DNA of 64,000 nt from Candidatus Nanopelagicales bacterium (GCA_018402075.1 JAGYJP010000001.1:434001-498000), one strand, 5' to 3'. Shown: positions 1-8,118, counted from the first letter of the stretch. Notes: generated by a model not told the origin, from the letters alone. Program-made: numbers and translations.

Positions 1-38
1 AGTCACTTGAGACTTCGGGAACAAGTCTCTGACACAGA

Positions 39-71
39 ACGAGGGCCCGGCGATATTTACCGGGCCCTCGT
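39..71 (-). terminator. strong hairpin terminator after the first binding-protein gene
   Basis: A perfect 12-bp inverted repeat (ACGAGGGCCCGG at 39-50, CCGGGCCCTCGT at 60-71) with a 9-base loop begins 19 bases past the stop of the leftward gene at 91-1191. On the minus strand it is followed by only a weakly T-rich stretch (TTCTGTGT). It is the strongest hairpin I found in the window and could act in both directions. Confidence 0.75.
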
Positions 72-90
72 CGTGAGAAATACTTAGGAC

Positions 91-1191
91 TTACTTCACT
101 CCCCAGAGCTTCTTGAACTGCTGCTGGTAGTTCCGTACACCTAGGTAGTCGCCGTCCTTGGTGAGAACCAAAGACTTGGCATTCTGCTTGGTCAGGATCT
201 GGGTTGGTAATTCATTGTTGACGAATGGCTGGCCAACCGAATCACGAGCCATGCTGTCCACAACACTCCAACCGACGATTGGCAGTGAGTAGCCGGTCCA
301 TGCTGACTCCGTACCATCTTTGAGCCCCTGAATATTCGCCTTACCAGCGGTCAAACCACCGATTTGAATAGCGGGGTTATTCAGCGCAGCTGATACACCA
401 GTGACCCAACCACCGAGGTCAGATACGAGCCAGTTGGTACCAGGATTTGAGGCAACAATGTTGACTGCAGCCTGAGGCACCTTGCCCGCAAAGATATCTG
501 TCAACTGCTGATCATTCTCTTCATATGTGCACTTGGTTGGGCACAACCGCTTGAGGTTCTTTGCATAAGAAACGTCAAAGCGACGAAGGATTGGGTACAA
601 AGGCACGGTGATGCCCTGTGCCTTCACGTTGCCCTTTGTTGATGCAACCGTGTATGCGGCGATCATTTGTCCCCAGAGATCAATTGTCTTCGGACCCGCA
701 ATGTGTGTGTCCTTGAGCGCAGCCACCGGCTTGCTCATGCAAGCGGAGCAGATCACAACGACCTTCTCCCTATTAGCCTTCACCAAAAGATCAGACAGGG
801 TGGAGGGCTCAATGCCCGAGATATGAATGTAATCCGGCTTCAGCGCAAGCGCTTGCGAGAAAATAGAGCGCTGTGTCTCTGGACTGACAGCACCGACGAG
901 TTCCCGATACTTCCAGCCGAGAACCTTGGCGGCGTCATTGATGGAAGCGTCGAGCACCTTGTTCTCATCTCCACCGTTGGAGATAGCCACGACAAACTTG
1001 CCCTTTGGTGGAACCTTTGCCAGTGGAGTGGTGATTCCGATGCTGGTTGGAGTCTTGTTGTACTTGGCCACAATCGCTGAGGCAAGCTTGACTCCCTTGG
1101 CGTTTTCATTTGCCGAGACCGCAGCAGGCGCCACACCCGAAACCACGAGTGTTGCTGCCCCGATCAAGGCAACCATCTTTAACTTACGCAT
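91..1191 (-). CDS. secreted sugar-type ABC substrate-binding protein, paralog 1
   Basis: A 366-aa protein resembling periplasmic-binding-protein (type I, sugar-like) receptors. It has a Sec signal peptide (MRKLKM, then a hydrophobic run to about residue 27) and no lipobox. The ATG at 1191 is preferred because GGAAAGAG lies about 7 bases upstream; a GTG at 1197 would add two residues. It is clearly paralogous to the next gene: both share PTSIG..TPL near residue 50, ALKDT, and a Cys pair (here C148/C151) followed about 70 residues later by a second pair (C217/C221). No permease or ATPase is adjacent; a CUT2-like ATPase and permease lie at 13.9-16.4 kb. The ligand is unknown. Confidence 0.8.
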   Translation of the reverse strand: MRKLKMVALIGAATLVVSGVAPAAVSANENAKGVKLASAIVAKYNKTPTSIGITTPLAKVPPKGKFVVAISNGGDENKVLDASINDAAKVLGWKYRELVGAVSPETQRSIFSQALALKPDYIHISGIEPSTLSDLLVKANREKVVVICSACMSKPVAALKDTHIAGPKTIDLWGQMIAAYTVASTKGNVKAQGITVPLYPILRRFDVSYAKNLKRLCPTKCTYEENDQQLTDIFAGKVPQAAVNIVASNPGTNWLVSDLGGWVTGVSAALNNPAIQIGGLTAGKANIQGLKDGTESAWTGYSLPIVGWSVVDSMARDSVGQPFVNNELPTQILTKQNAKSLVLTKDGDYLGVRNYQQQFKKLWGVK

Positions 1192-1238
1192 TGACACTCT
1201 CTTTCCGTTGAGGGATCAGACCCCGTTAGTTATCCCAG

Positions 1239-1267
1239 AGTACAGATTTATTCCACGAAAAGTTCAA
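1239..1267 (-). promoter_or_regulatory. candidate promoter for the binding-protein gene at 91-1191
   Basis: Read on the minus strand, TTGAAC (1267-1262) and TGTACT (1244-1239) are separated by 17 bases. Each matches four of six positions of the bacterial -35 and -10 consensus. The placement about 50 bases before the ATG at 1191 fits a dedicated promoter for this gene. Confidence 0.4.
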
Positions 1268-1282
1268 ATTTGCCATATCGTT

Positions 1283-1295
1283 ATGTGTTTCACAT
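1283..1295. promoter_or_regulatory. inverted repeat ATGTG-TTT-CACAT, candidate operator
   Basis: A perfect 5-3-5 inverted repeat lies about 16 bases upstream of the candidate -35 box at 1262-1267, where an activator would usually bind. The half-sites resemble CRP-type TGTG/CACA halves, but the spacer is shorter than the classical site, so the regulator family is unknown. Confidence 0.35.
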
Positions 1296-1318
1296 CACAG
1301 TAAAAGCGGGCCACCGGG

Positions 1319-2518
1319 CTAGCTGACGCCCCACAGTTGAGTGAATAATTCCTTGTAGTTCGCAACACCGATGTAATTGCCATCTTCATCAAGTGCCGCG
1401 TCCGCCACATTGACCACGGTCAGGAGCTGACTGGGCAAGAAGCCATCTGCCGGAGCCGTACCGCTTAAAACGCGGGCGAACTGATCAACGACACGCCAAC
1501 CCATGACGGGAATCGGCAGGCCCGTCCAGGCCTGGAGCGCTAGGGCTTGCTCGGCCGAACCATCTGCCAAGTCACTCGTAGGCGGCACGACACCTGAATC
1601 TGCAAGTTCTTGCAGGACCGCAATCTCTCGAGCACTCGCACCCCTACCAATCAGGACAACCGGTTCAAATACGAGGGCACCTTCTAGAGCCTCTGCCACA
1701 CCTTCCGAAACATTACCGGAATCTAGGAGCGCCCACCGCCCTAAGCTTGTGCTCATGGTGTCTGCCACCACGGTAGGAGCCGAACTCAGATCAGCTTCAT
1801 CGATGGCAGCTTCAATAACAGAACATTCGCGGCACAGGTTTGCCAAGGTATTTGTGAACTCCAAGTTGAAAGTGGCAAGAGCCGTCGCTGGCAGGGTAAA
1901 TACTTCAACACCCGCAACTTCTTCAGGACCCTGATTGGCCGCAACATAACTCGCCAAAATCTGACCCCACTGGGTATTTTGCGCGTCTCCGTCGATACTC
2001 GTGTCCTTGAGTGCTCCCCCGGGCTCACCACTACAACCGGTGCAGATAACGGCAATACCTGCTGCCTCAGCATCGGCTAATTGAGTTTGTAGGGCGATCA
2101 CATGGGAACCCGAGATCCGAATCCCCGCGGGGGAAAGGGCCAGAGCCTCGGCAAACGCCGCTGGCACGGAATCTGCTGTTTCAGCCCCGGTTACCTCCTG
2201 GAATTCCCACCCTAGGAGATCGGCTGCTTCAGCCATGGACGCATTCAATATGGCATCAAATTCAGTGCCATCGGACAGGCTCACAATTAAGGAGCCTGCA
2301 GCAGGGGGCGCTGCCAAGGGAGTGTCAACGCCGATACTGGTCGGCGCAAGATAAGCATCCTCGAGCAACGAGGCATCGATTACCGTCGCTGGCTCGAGTT
2401 CCTCACCCACCACGTTCTCACCTTCGACAAAATTCGGGTCGTCAGCAGGCATCGCGCAGGATGCCAGTGCAAGGGTCGCAGAGAGCGCAATGGCAAGCGA
2501 CAAAATAGACCGACGCAT
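1319..2518 (-). CDS. lipoprotein ABC substrate-binding protein, paralog 2
   Basis: A 399-aa sugar-type substrate-binding protein anchored as a lipoprotein: the signal peptide ends in the lipobox LASC with Cys21 as the lipidated residue. The mature part opens with an acidic, low-complexity stretch (about 25-48). The body aligns along its length with the 91-1191 product, including APTSIGVDTPL near residue 58. Two CxxC motifs are seen, C159-x2-C162 and C229-x2-C232, at the places where the paralog has C148/C151 and C217/C221. The ATG at 2518 is used; a GTG at 2527 is possible. It lies 127 bases upstream of the paralog and is probably transcribed before it. The ligand is not known. Confidence 0.8.
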   Translation of the reverse strand: MRRSILSLAIALSATLALASCAMPADDPNFVEGENVVGEELEPATVIDASLLEDAYLAPTSIGVDTPLAAPPAAGSLIVSLSDGTEFDAILNASMAEAADLLGWEFQEVTGAETADSVPAAFAEALALSPAGIRISGSHVIALQTQLADAEAAGIAVICTGCSGEPGGALKDTSIDGDAQNTQWGQILASYVAANQGPEEVAGVEVFTLPATALATFNLEFTNTLANLCRECSVIEAAIDEADLSSAPTVVADTMSTSLGRWALLDSGNVSEGVAEALEGALVFEPVVLIGRGASAREIAVLQELADSGVVPPTSDLADGSAEQALALQAWTGLPIPVMGWRVVDQFARVLSGTAPADGFLPSQLLTVVNVADAALDEDGNYIGVANYKELFTQLWGVS

Positions 2519-2600
2519 GTGACTCACTTTCGAAGAGATGACAACTGAGGTGCCAAAACTACATGGACGGTTGAGTATTTAGGCCATCAACTCGATATCA

Positions 2601-2642
2601 ACTTGATCACATTGACTTGGTCACATTGACTTGATCATGGTG
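2601..2642. repeat. three 14-bp direct repeats in a divergent intergenic region
   Basis: Three imperfect copies of ACTTGATCACATTG run end to end (2601-2614, 2615-2628, 2629-2642) between the divergently transcribed lipoprotein gene and the acyl-CoA dehydrogenase at 2767. They could be binding sites for a regulator or a replication-slippage product. Confidence 0.7.
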
Positions 2643-2705
2643 AACCGGGTGGCGTTCAGGGTGCCAGTTGCTATTCTGGGCCGACATCCCAGGAACTCAT
2701 GCACA

Positions 2706-2729
2706 AAATATCGCCAAAAATATCGCCAA
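2706..2729. repeat. two 12-bp direct repeats upstream of the dehydrogenase
   Basis: AAATATCGCCAA occurs twice in tandem, ending about 37 bases before the ATG at 2767. It lies in the same intergenic region as the 14-bp repeats. Confidence 0.6.
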
Positions 2730-2766
2730 CAAGCCCTGCCCATGATCAACACAAAACTGGAGCGCA

Positions 2767-3861
2767 ATGTCCTTCGCCGTACCCCCCTCTTCATTGGACC
2801 CCGAAGAACTCATTGAGCTTCGAAATACCGTGCAGGCAGCAACAAGTCAGGCCGGCTACCCCGCCGAGGTACGCGCACTCGAAGAATCCGCCTCCGGCCT
2901 GGATCCAGATTTGTGGACATTACTCGCGCAAGATATTGGGCTCGCCGCGGTAGGTCTTCCCGAGCCCGTTGGTGGTCTCGGTGGCCTAGCCGAAATCCTG
3001 GCGGTCGCGGAAGAACTTGGTGCCACGCTGGCACCCGTTCCCTTTATTGCCAGCACCGTGCTGTCCGGTCACATCCTCGCTGCGAGCGACCACGCTGCGA
3101 CGCCATATGTGGAACGGGTGATCGCCGGCGAGATTGCCTCTCCCGCGATCACCGATGACCGCGGGATTTGGTCAATTAACTCTGTGCCGTGTTCAAGCGA
3201 CGGGGTCAGCGTCTCCGGCACAGTTCGATTCGCCCCATTTGGTTCCAGCGCGAAATTCTTTGTTGTTGCTGCCACTACGGAATCGGGCATTGACGTGTTT
3301 GCTGTGGAAGCCGCCGATTCACAGGTCACCCATCTGCGCTCACTGGACTTCTCACGACCCTCGGCCACCGTCACCTTCGACGGATCTCCAGCGACCCGAC
3401 TCACTCACGGTGGCACTGGGTCTGCTGCCATCTCACAGGGAGTGAATATAGCTCTTTTGGCTGTGGCCGCTGACCAATTGGGTGGATCACAGGCCTGCTT
3501 TGACATGACCCTGGACTACATCAAAGTGCGCCGGCAATTCAATCGGGAAATTGGCAGTTTCCAAGCCATCAAACACCGGATGGCAGATGCCCTGATGCTC
3601 GTGGAAATGCTACGTTCCGGCATAGAGAAAGCCGTTTCCGGCACCAGTGAGGATCTCGCTATCGAAGCAGCGGTGAATAAAGCCTGGGGCTCGGACTCCT
3701 ATCTCACAATCACCGAGGAGACAGTTCAACTACACGGGGGGATTGGCTTCACGTGGGAACACAACGCACATTTATATTTCCGCCGGGCACGCTATGACGC
3801 CGCTTTCCTCGGTGACAGCGCCTATCAACGAGAGCGCTTGGCCACGTTACTCAATTGGTAG
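2767..3861 (+). CDS. acyl-CoA dehydrogenase family protein, probable non-catalytic type subunit
   Basis: A 364-aa short member of the acyl-CoA dehydrogenase family. The C-terminal FAD-domain signatures are clear: VRRQFNREIGSFQAIKHRMAD and QLHGGIGFTWEHNAHLYFRRA. Where medium-chain dehydrogenases carry the catalytic Glu in YEGTS, this protein has FLGDS (Leu348). In actinobacterial steroid catabolism, alpha2-beta2 heteromers pair such a subunit with a catalytic one, and a partner candidate is the convergent 417-aa dehydrogenase at 3887-5140. The ATG has a GGAG ribosome site about 5 bases upstream. The pairing and the lack of its own base are inferred. Confidence 0.85.
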   Translation: MSFAVPPSSLDPEELIELRNTVQAATSQAGYPAEVRALEESASGLDPDLWTLLAQDIGLAAVGLPEPVGGLGGLAEILAVAEELGATLAPVPFIASTVLSGHILAASDHAATPYVERVIAGEIASPAITDDRGIWSINSVPCSSDGVSVSGTVRFAPFGSSAKFFVVAATTESGIDVFAVEAADSQVTHLRSLDFSRPSATVTFDGSPATRLTHGGTGSAAISQGVNIALLAVAADQLGGSQACFDMTLDYIKVRRQFNREIGSFQAIKHRMADALMLVEMLRSGIEKAVSGTSEDLAIEAAVNKAWGSDSYLTITEETVQLHGGIGFTWEHNAHLYFRRARYDAAFLGDSAYQRERLATLLNW

Positions 3862-3886
3862 GAGCTCAATTAATTGGACGAACCGT

Positions 3887-5140
3887 TTACGACTTAGCAA
3901 GTTGGGAGAACGGCAACTTGTCTGCACGGTGCTCTGCCGGTAATCCCAGCACCCGCTCGGCGACAATATTGCGCTGAACTTCGTCGGTGCCACCGGCCAA
4001 CCGATAGCCCGGGGCACCCAGAACATGCTCTCCCCAAGCGAACTCTCCCCACTCCCCTGTGTCGGCAACCAAGGCGGAGCCGAGTAGATGCGCGGCAGTA
4101 TTCCCGATGCGAACCAGATTGTCAGAAGCAAGAAGTTTGCCGAGTGATCCAGCTGGGCCTGGATCACCACCCGTTGCCGTTGCCCTGGCAACTTTCGTCA
4201 CCATGGCAGCGTGCAGCCGGGTTCGAATAACGATATCCGCGAGTTCTTGGCGGGTGACCGGGTCGGTTGCCAACCCTAGGTGCTGGGCCAGGGCAACCAA
4301 ATCCGTCGCAGTGCCACCCTTCCTGCGGTGACCCGAGCCCGAGGAAGTTCGCTCAAAACCAAGAGTGGTTTGAGCCACCTTCCAACCCGCGTCAACATCA
4401 CCTATCCGCATTGAATCCGGGATTCGGGTGCCATCGAACCAGACCTCATTGAATGAAGCCGGACCACTCATTTGACGAATTGGCCGGATTTCAACACCCG
4501 GAGCATCCATGGGTACCAGAAATGCAGTTATCCCACCCTGTTTCACCACATCAGGATTGGTGCGAGCCAAGATAAATCCATACTCGGCAAATTGAGCATT
4601 GGAACTCCAAATTTTTTGGCCCGTGATTACCCAATCATCGCCATCGCGAACAGCCTTTGTTGACAGGCCTGCCAAATCGGATCCAGCACCGGGTTCGCTA
4701 AATAACTGGCAGCACAGCAGGTCGGTGCGAAGGAAAGCTTTCGCGAATTTCTCACGTTGTTCGGGAGTACCAAAAATACTTACTGCGGTACCTACCAAGC
4801 CAGTGGTGACAGAAATAATCTCCGAGGACGGTGGAACAGCAAAATCACGCTCCTCCTGCGCAAACGCGACTGAGTAAACATTGGGCAAACCCGCGCCACC
4901 GAATTCACTCGGTAATGAGATGGCGCCATAACCAGCCTCAAATCTTTCACTTCGGTACTTGCGCACCCGAGCGAGATAAGCAACCTCTTCTTCGTGAGAC
5001 ATTGCCAAGAAGATTTGCAGCCTAGGATCCCCCTCCCCCCAGACGAATTTCTCTTCCTGAGCCGGTTCGGCAACTGACGCCAACCATTCGCGCACTTCTG
5101 AACGCCAATTGGAAAGATGCTCTTGATCTAATTCATTCAC
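3887..5140 (-). CDS. acyl-CoA dehydrogenase, long-type subunit
   Basis: A 417-aa FAD-dependent acyl-CoA dehydrogenase. Visible motifs are CQLFSEPGAGSDLAG in the middle domain, VITGQKIWSSNAQ, and the C-terminal AGGTDEVQRNIVAERVLGLP typical of actinobacterial FadE proteins. The catalytic Glu in this class is expected in the helix-G segment, here LGFERTS. The GTG at 5140 is chosen over the longer reading frame because AAGGAG lies 7 bases upstream and the GTG overlaps the thiolase stop as GTGA. It is the last gene of the leftward operon starting at 7934. It faces the 364-aa family member at 2767-3861 with a 25-base gap, a possible heteromeric partner. Confidence 0.88.
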   Translation of the reverse strand: MNELDQEHLSNWRSEVREWLASVAEPAQEEKFVWGEGDPRLQIFLAMSHEEEVAYLARVRKYRSERFEAGYGAISLPSEFGGAGLPNVYSVAFAQEERDFAVPPSSEIISVTTGLVGTAVSIFGTPEQREKFAKAFLRTDLLCCQLFSEPGAGSDLAGLSTKAVRDGDDWVITGQKIWSSNAQFAEYGFILARTNPDVVKQGGITAFLVPMDAPGVEIRPIRQMSGPASFNEVWFDGTRIPDSMRIGDVDAGWKVAQTTLGFERTSSGSGHRRKGGTATDLVALAQHLGLATDPVTRQELADIVIRTRLHAAMVTKVARATATGGDPGPAGSLGKLLASDNLVRIGNTAAHLLGSALVADTGEWGEFAWGEHVLGAPGYRLAGGTDEVQRNIVAERVLGLPAEHRADKLPFSQLAKS

Positions 5141-6300
5141 GTACGTTCTCCTTCGTTCATTAACACGGTGCAAGCACTGATGCCTGGAGCTCCATAAACA
5201 TGTGTGAAACCAACACGTGGATTGCCTGGAACCTGCTTACCATCGGCACGACCCTGAAGCTGACGAACAATTTCATGCACTTGACGTAACCCCGACGCAC
5301 CTACCGGTTCACCATTGGCCAGCAAACCACCATCGGTATTAATAGGAAGCCGACCGTCAATATCAAAGTCACCATTGCGGTAGGCAGTTTCCTGATCACC
5401 GTGATTCACCAGACCAGTTTCGCCCAAGTGAATTATTTCAGCTCCGCTATCAGTGTCCTGTAATTGAGCCACCTGAACATCCGAAGGTGTGACCCCTGCA
5501 GAGTTAAACGCTGCTTTCGCGGCATCAATTGACGGGCTCGTTCGCTCTCCGGGTGTCAGCCACGGAGAGAACACTTCAAATGAACCGGGACGCCGCCCAC
5601 GGAGTGCGACCGAGGCTAATCGGATCGGGGATTCGCACAAATCAAATGCCCGTGATCCGCGGGCAAGAACCAGAGACACTGCGCCGGCGTCTGGGGAACA
5701 GAACATGAAGCGCGTGAGTGGGTCATTGATCATGTCTGCATCCATGGCTTCGTCAACAGAAACCGGCTTGCGCCGCCATGCAAATGGGTGGGCTTCCCCG
5801 TAGGCGAAAGCTTTTTCTGAAACGTAACCAAGGGTGCGCTCACTTATCCCATGTTCATGTAGGTATCTCTGAATCTTTAATGCAAAGTAAGAGGTCGTGA
5901 CCATCATGCCGGTTGCCCCGTACCATTCCCCGAGCCCGTAACGGGCAGGCGATGCATTAAACGCTCCCCGAGCGTGGTTGTCATAACCCACCACACACGC
6001 AATATCCATATTCTCGGCGATCAGACCATTGCGCGCCGTCATGAGTGCTACCGCGCCGGTTGCGCATCCATTTTTGACGGTCACGAATGGAAGCCCGGTG
6101 AGCCCTAGCCGAGAAACAAGGTTGTCAGGTTTTGTCTCGCCGTTCGTCCCACCCACGGCAAAATCGATTTCAGACCAGGTTAAACCGCAATCTGAGAGCG
6201 CACCACGAATTGCTTGCTCGGCTAGCTGGTTGTCCTCGCCGTCAAACCGACCAAAATCTGTCCGAGCAGCTCCCACAATGTAAATATCATCTGTACTCAC
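5137..6300 (-). CDS. thiolase-like (lipid-transfer/SCP-x type) protein
   Basis: A 387-aa thiolase-fold protein starting at GTG, 2 bases after the DUF35 gene. The acyl-accepting Cys is present in KNGCATG (C79). The usual GHP histidine loop reads GEPVGASG, and the second catalytic Cys region reads THVYGAPG, so two normal thiolase catalytic residues are replaced. This pattern belongs to the lipid-transfer-protein branch, members of which act with DUF35 proteins as side-chain aldolases or thiolases in steroid catabolism (Ltp2-ChsH2 is the studied case). The adjacent DUF35 gene supports a two-subunit enzyme. Whether it is an aldolase or a thiolase cannot be decided from sequence alone. Confidence 0.85.
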   Translation of the reverse strand: MSTDDIYIVGAARTDFGRFDGEDNQLAEQAIRGALSDCGLTWSEIDFAVGGTNGETKPDNLVSRLGLTGLPFVTVKNGCATGAVALMTARNGLIAENMDIACVVGYDNHARGAFNASPARYGLGEWYGATGMMVTTSYFALKIQRYLHEHGISERTLGYVSEKAFAYGEAHPFAWRRKPVSVDEAMDADMINDPLTRFMFCSPDAGAVSLVLARGSRAFDLCESPIRLASVALRGRRPGSFEVFSPWLTPGERTSPSIDAAKAAFNSAGVTPSDVQVAQLQDTDSGAEIIHLGETGLVNHGDQETAYRNGDFDIDGRLPINTDGGLLANGEPVGASGLRQVHEIVRQLQGRADGKQVPGNPRVGFTHVYGAPGISACTVLMNEGERT

Positions 6301-6302
6301 GC

Positions 6303-6698
6303 TCAGGTCACCGCCTCGAAGCCAAATGTGAATACTTGCTGATCAGATTCGGTCCATGCAGGTGCGAGGACCAACCGCACCGCTTCACCGATCGCCCAAT
6401 TTGTTTTCCCCACCAACCATCCTTCAATGATTACCGAACCCAGATCAATGTAACCAATACTGAATGGAGCGAAAGCGTCCGTTCGAAACGGTGCCTTGGG
6501 CGCAAGATGTTGAGTGGTCCACGACCATACAACTCCTTTCGTAGGCAAGGGAACTACTTCTACCTCAATACTCGAACACATGGGGCATGAGTCCATTGCC
6601 GGAAAAACTTGTGCACTACATTCGCGGCATTCGGATCCACGCAGCACAACCGGGTCAACGGATGTGAAGAGTGTCGGGTCGACTACCTCAATGTTCAT
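6303..6698 (-). CDS. DUF35 zinc-ribbon/OB-fold acyl-CoA-binding partner
   Basis: A 131-aa protein with a rubredoxin-like zinc ribbon (C24-x2-C27 ... C38-x2-C41) followed by an OB-fold beginning near VVPLPTKGVVWSWTTQH. DUF35 proteins bind CoA esters and assemble with thiolase-like proteins; the partner gene starts 2 bases downstream. It lies 16 bases after the CurA-like reductase gene in the same operon. Its length is usual for the family. Confidence 0.9.
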   Translation of the reverse strand: MNIEVVDPTLFTSVDPVVLRGSECRECSAQVFPAMDSCPMCSSIEVEVVPLPTKGVVWSWTTQHLAPKAPFRTDAFAPFSIGYIDLGSVIIEGWLVGKTNWAIGEAVRLVLAPAWTESDQQVFTFGFEAVT

Positions 6699-6714
6699 CT
6701 GAACTCCGACGTCA

Positions 6715-7722
6715 CTAATTCGAAAGACGCACGAGCGCCTTACCTACATTAGTTCCGGACAATAATCCTTCGAGTCCGGCACCCGCACCTGCGATTCCAT
6801 CTACGATGGTGGCTCGATCAACTAATTGACCGCTGGTAAGCCAAGCACTGACTTTCTCCTCAAATTCAGGTCGCAGATCTTCGAAGTCTCGAACAATAAA
6901 ACCAGAAATGGTCAGTCGCCGTAGAACCGCCTCAATCAGCACCGCGGTGGACGGTTGCTCTTGGGTGCCGAAGTTTGATACCGCACCGCACATGCTGATT
7001 CGCCCGTGAATCTTCATGTTGTGAAGTGCCGCTGCAAATTGCCAGCCGCCCACATTGTCAAAAAATAGGTCAATCCCTTCAGGCGCCACCTTGGGTAATT
7101 CTGCATCAAAATCCTGGTCGCGATAATTAATGACTTCGTCAAAACCGCAATCTTCCTTGAGCCAAGCGCACTTCTCAGATCCACCGGCACTACCGATCAC
7201 TCGACCAGCACCCATCAGTCTGGCGAACTGACCAACCATGCTTCCGACGGCACCGCCCGCGCCCGTCACAAATACGGTTTCACCCGGGGCGAGACGGCCT
7301 ACCGGGACGAGGCCGGCATAGGCGGTGAAGCCGGTTTGGCCCATGGAACTAAGCCAGGAGATCGTCGGGGCCTTGCCCAAATCACAGATGGTTGCTGAAG
7401 TGTCCTCGACCACTGCGTATTCCCGCCAACCCATTCGGTGGCGGACGGTTGAACCAACCGGCAAAAGTTCGGAGGCGGATTCCTCAACAATTCCAATGGC
7501 CGATCCGTCAAGCGGACCGCCAATCTCAAAATTGGTGGTGTACTGCTTTTCTCCGGGATCCATGCGGCCGCGGGTTGATGGATCCAAACTCATGTATTGA
7601 TTCCGCACCAAAGCTGTGCCAGGAGTCAACGGAGGCAGATCGATGGTCCCCAAAGTGAGGTCACTTGCAATAAAAGACTTCTCAGGGCGTCGAGCAAGAA
7701 TTACTGCAGTGGTCTGCCTCAC
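6715..7722 (-). CDS. zinc-independent NADP-dependent MDR reductase (CurA/leukotriene B4 dehydrogenase-like)
   Basis: A 335-aa medium-chain dehydrogenase/reductase. The N-terminal half has the family motif YMSLDPSTRGRM. The Rossmann half carries VTGAGGAVGSMVGQFARLMG and INYRDQDFDAELPKVAPEGIDLFFDNVGG. These features match the NADPH-dependent enal/enone reductases (CurA, PTGR1), which lack catalytic zinc. Its start overlaps the stop of the 71-aa gene by 4 bases (ATGA), so the two are translationally coupled. It is probably an enone or 2-enoyl reductase in the pathway; the substrate is not known. Confidence 0.88.
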   Translation of the reverse strand: MRQTTAVILARRPEKSFIASDLTLGTIDLPPLTPGTALVRNQYMSLDPSTRGRMDPGEKQYTTNFEIGGPLDGSAIGIVEESASELLPVGSTVRHRMGWREYAVVEDTSATICDLGKAPTISWLSSMGQTGFTAYAGLVPVGRLAPGETVFVTGAGGAVGSMVGQFARLMGAGRVIGSAGGSEKCAWLKEDCGFDEVINYRDQDFDAELPKVAPEGIDLFFDNVGGWQFAAALHNMKIHGRISMCGAVSNFGTQEQPSTAVLIEAVLRRLTISGFIVRDFEDLRPEFEEKVSAWLTSGQLVDRATIVDGIAGAGAGLEGLLSGTNVGKALVRLSN

Positions 7723-7934
7723 AGGTCAGCCTCGCGAAGTGCACGCGCTTCCGGGGTGCGACCAACCCAGCCGGTCGCCTGCAGGTCGATATCCAGCACT
7801 TCCCCGTCCTGCCACACCCCGTTGTCATCAAAAATTCCGATGCGACCGGTAGCAGGATCCTCAATTTTGACCAGGCCCACCTCATTCACCGAGTAGACAT
7901 AGCCGGAGATTGGGTGTTTATAAACCTTAGACAT
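7719..7934 (-). CDS. 71-aa conserved-looking small protein, unknown function
   Basis: A short soluble protein (MSKVYKHPISGYVYSVNEVG...) rich in Asp and Gly, with no signal peptide, membrane segment or cysteine. It includes KIEDPATGRIGIFDDNGVW and ends LREADL. I do not recognise it. It is likely real: the ATG is preceded by a GAGGAG ribosome site and its stop overlaps the reductase start by 4 bases. It is the first gene of the operon 7934 to 3887. Its leader is a five-copy 13-bp repeat that repeats the ribosome-binding motif. It may be a small partner of the reductase. Confidence 0.65.
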   Translation of the reverse strand: MSKVYKHPISGYVYSVNEVGLVKIEDPATGRIGIFDDNGVWQDGEVLDIDLQATGWVGRTPEARALREADL

Positions 7935-7936
7935 AA

Positions 7937-8001
7937 CTACTCCTCGAAACTACTCCTCGAAACAACTCCTCGAAACAAGTCCTCGAAACAACTCCTCGAG
8001 C
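7937..8001. repeat. five 13-bp tandem repeats duplicating a Shine-Dalgarno motif
   Basis: Units beginning at 7937, 7950, 7963, 7976 and 7989 follow the pattern C(T/A)A(C/G)TCCTCGAAA, with the fifth unit diverging at its end. On the minus strand each unit contains CGAGGA, and the nearest copy forms the ribosome site of the 71-aa gene starting at 7934. All copies lie directly upstream of that start codon. Confidence 0.9.
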
Positions 8002-8118
8002 ACACACATAAACACAACAATATTGTGAGAGCAAAAGACTACACAACTCGCGCCACGGTACAGTATGTATCCCTCATCCACAGGTCTGACAACTAAGTAA
8101 TGACGTTAGGGAAATCAC

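Noticed and set aside
7937..8001. The five 13-bp repeats as a CRISPR array.
   Set aside because: The units are directly adjacent with no spacers, and no cas gene is present.
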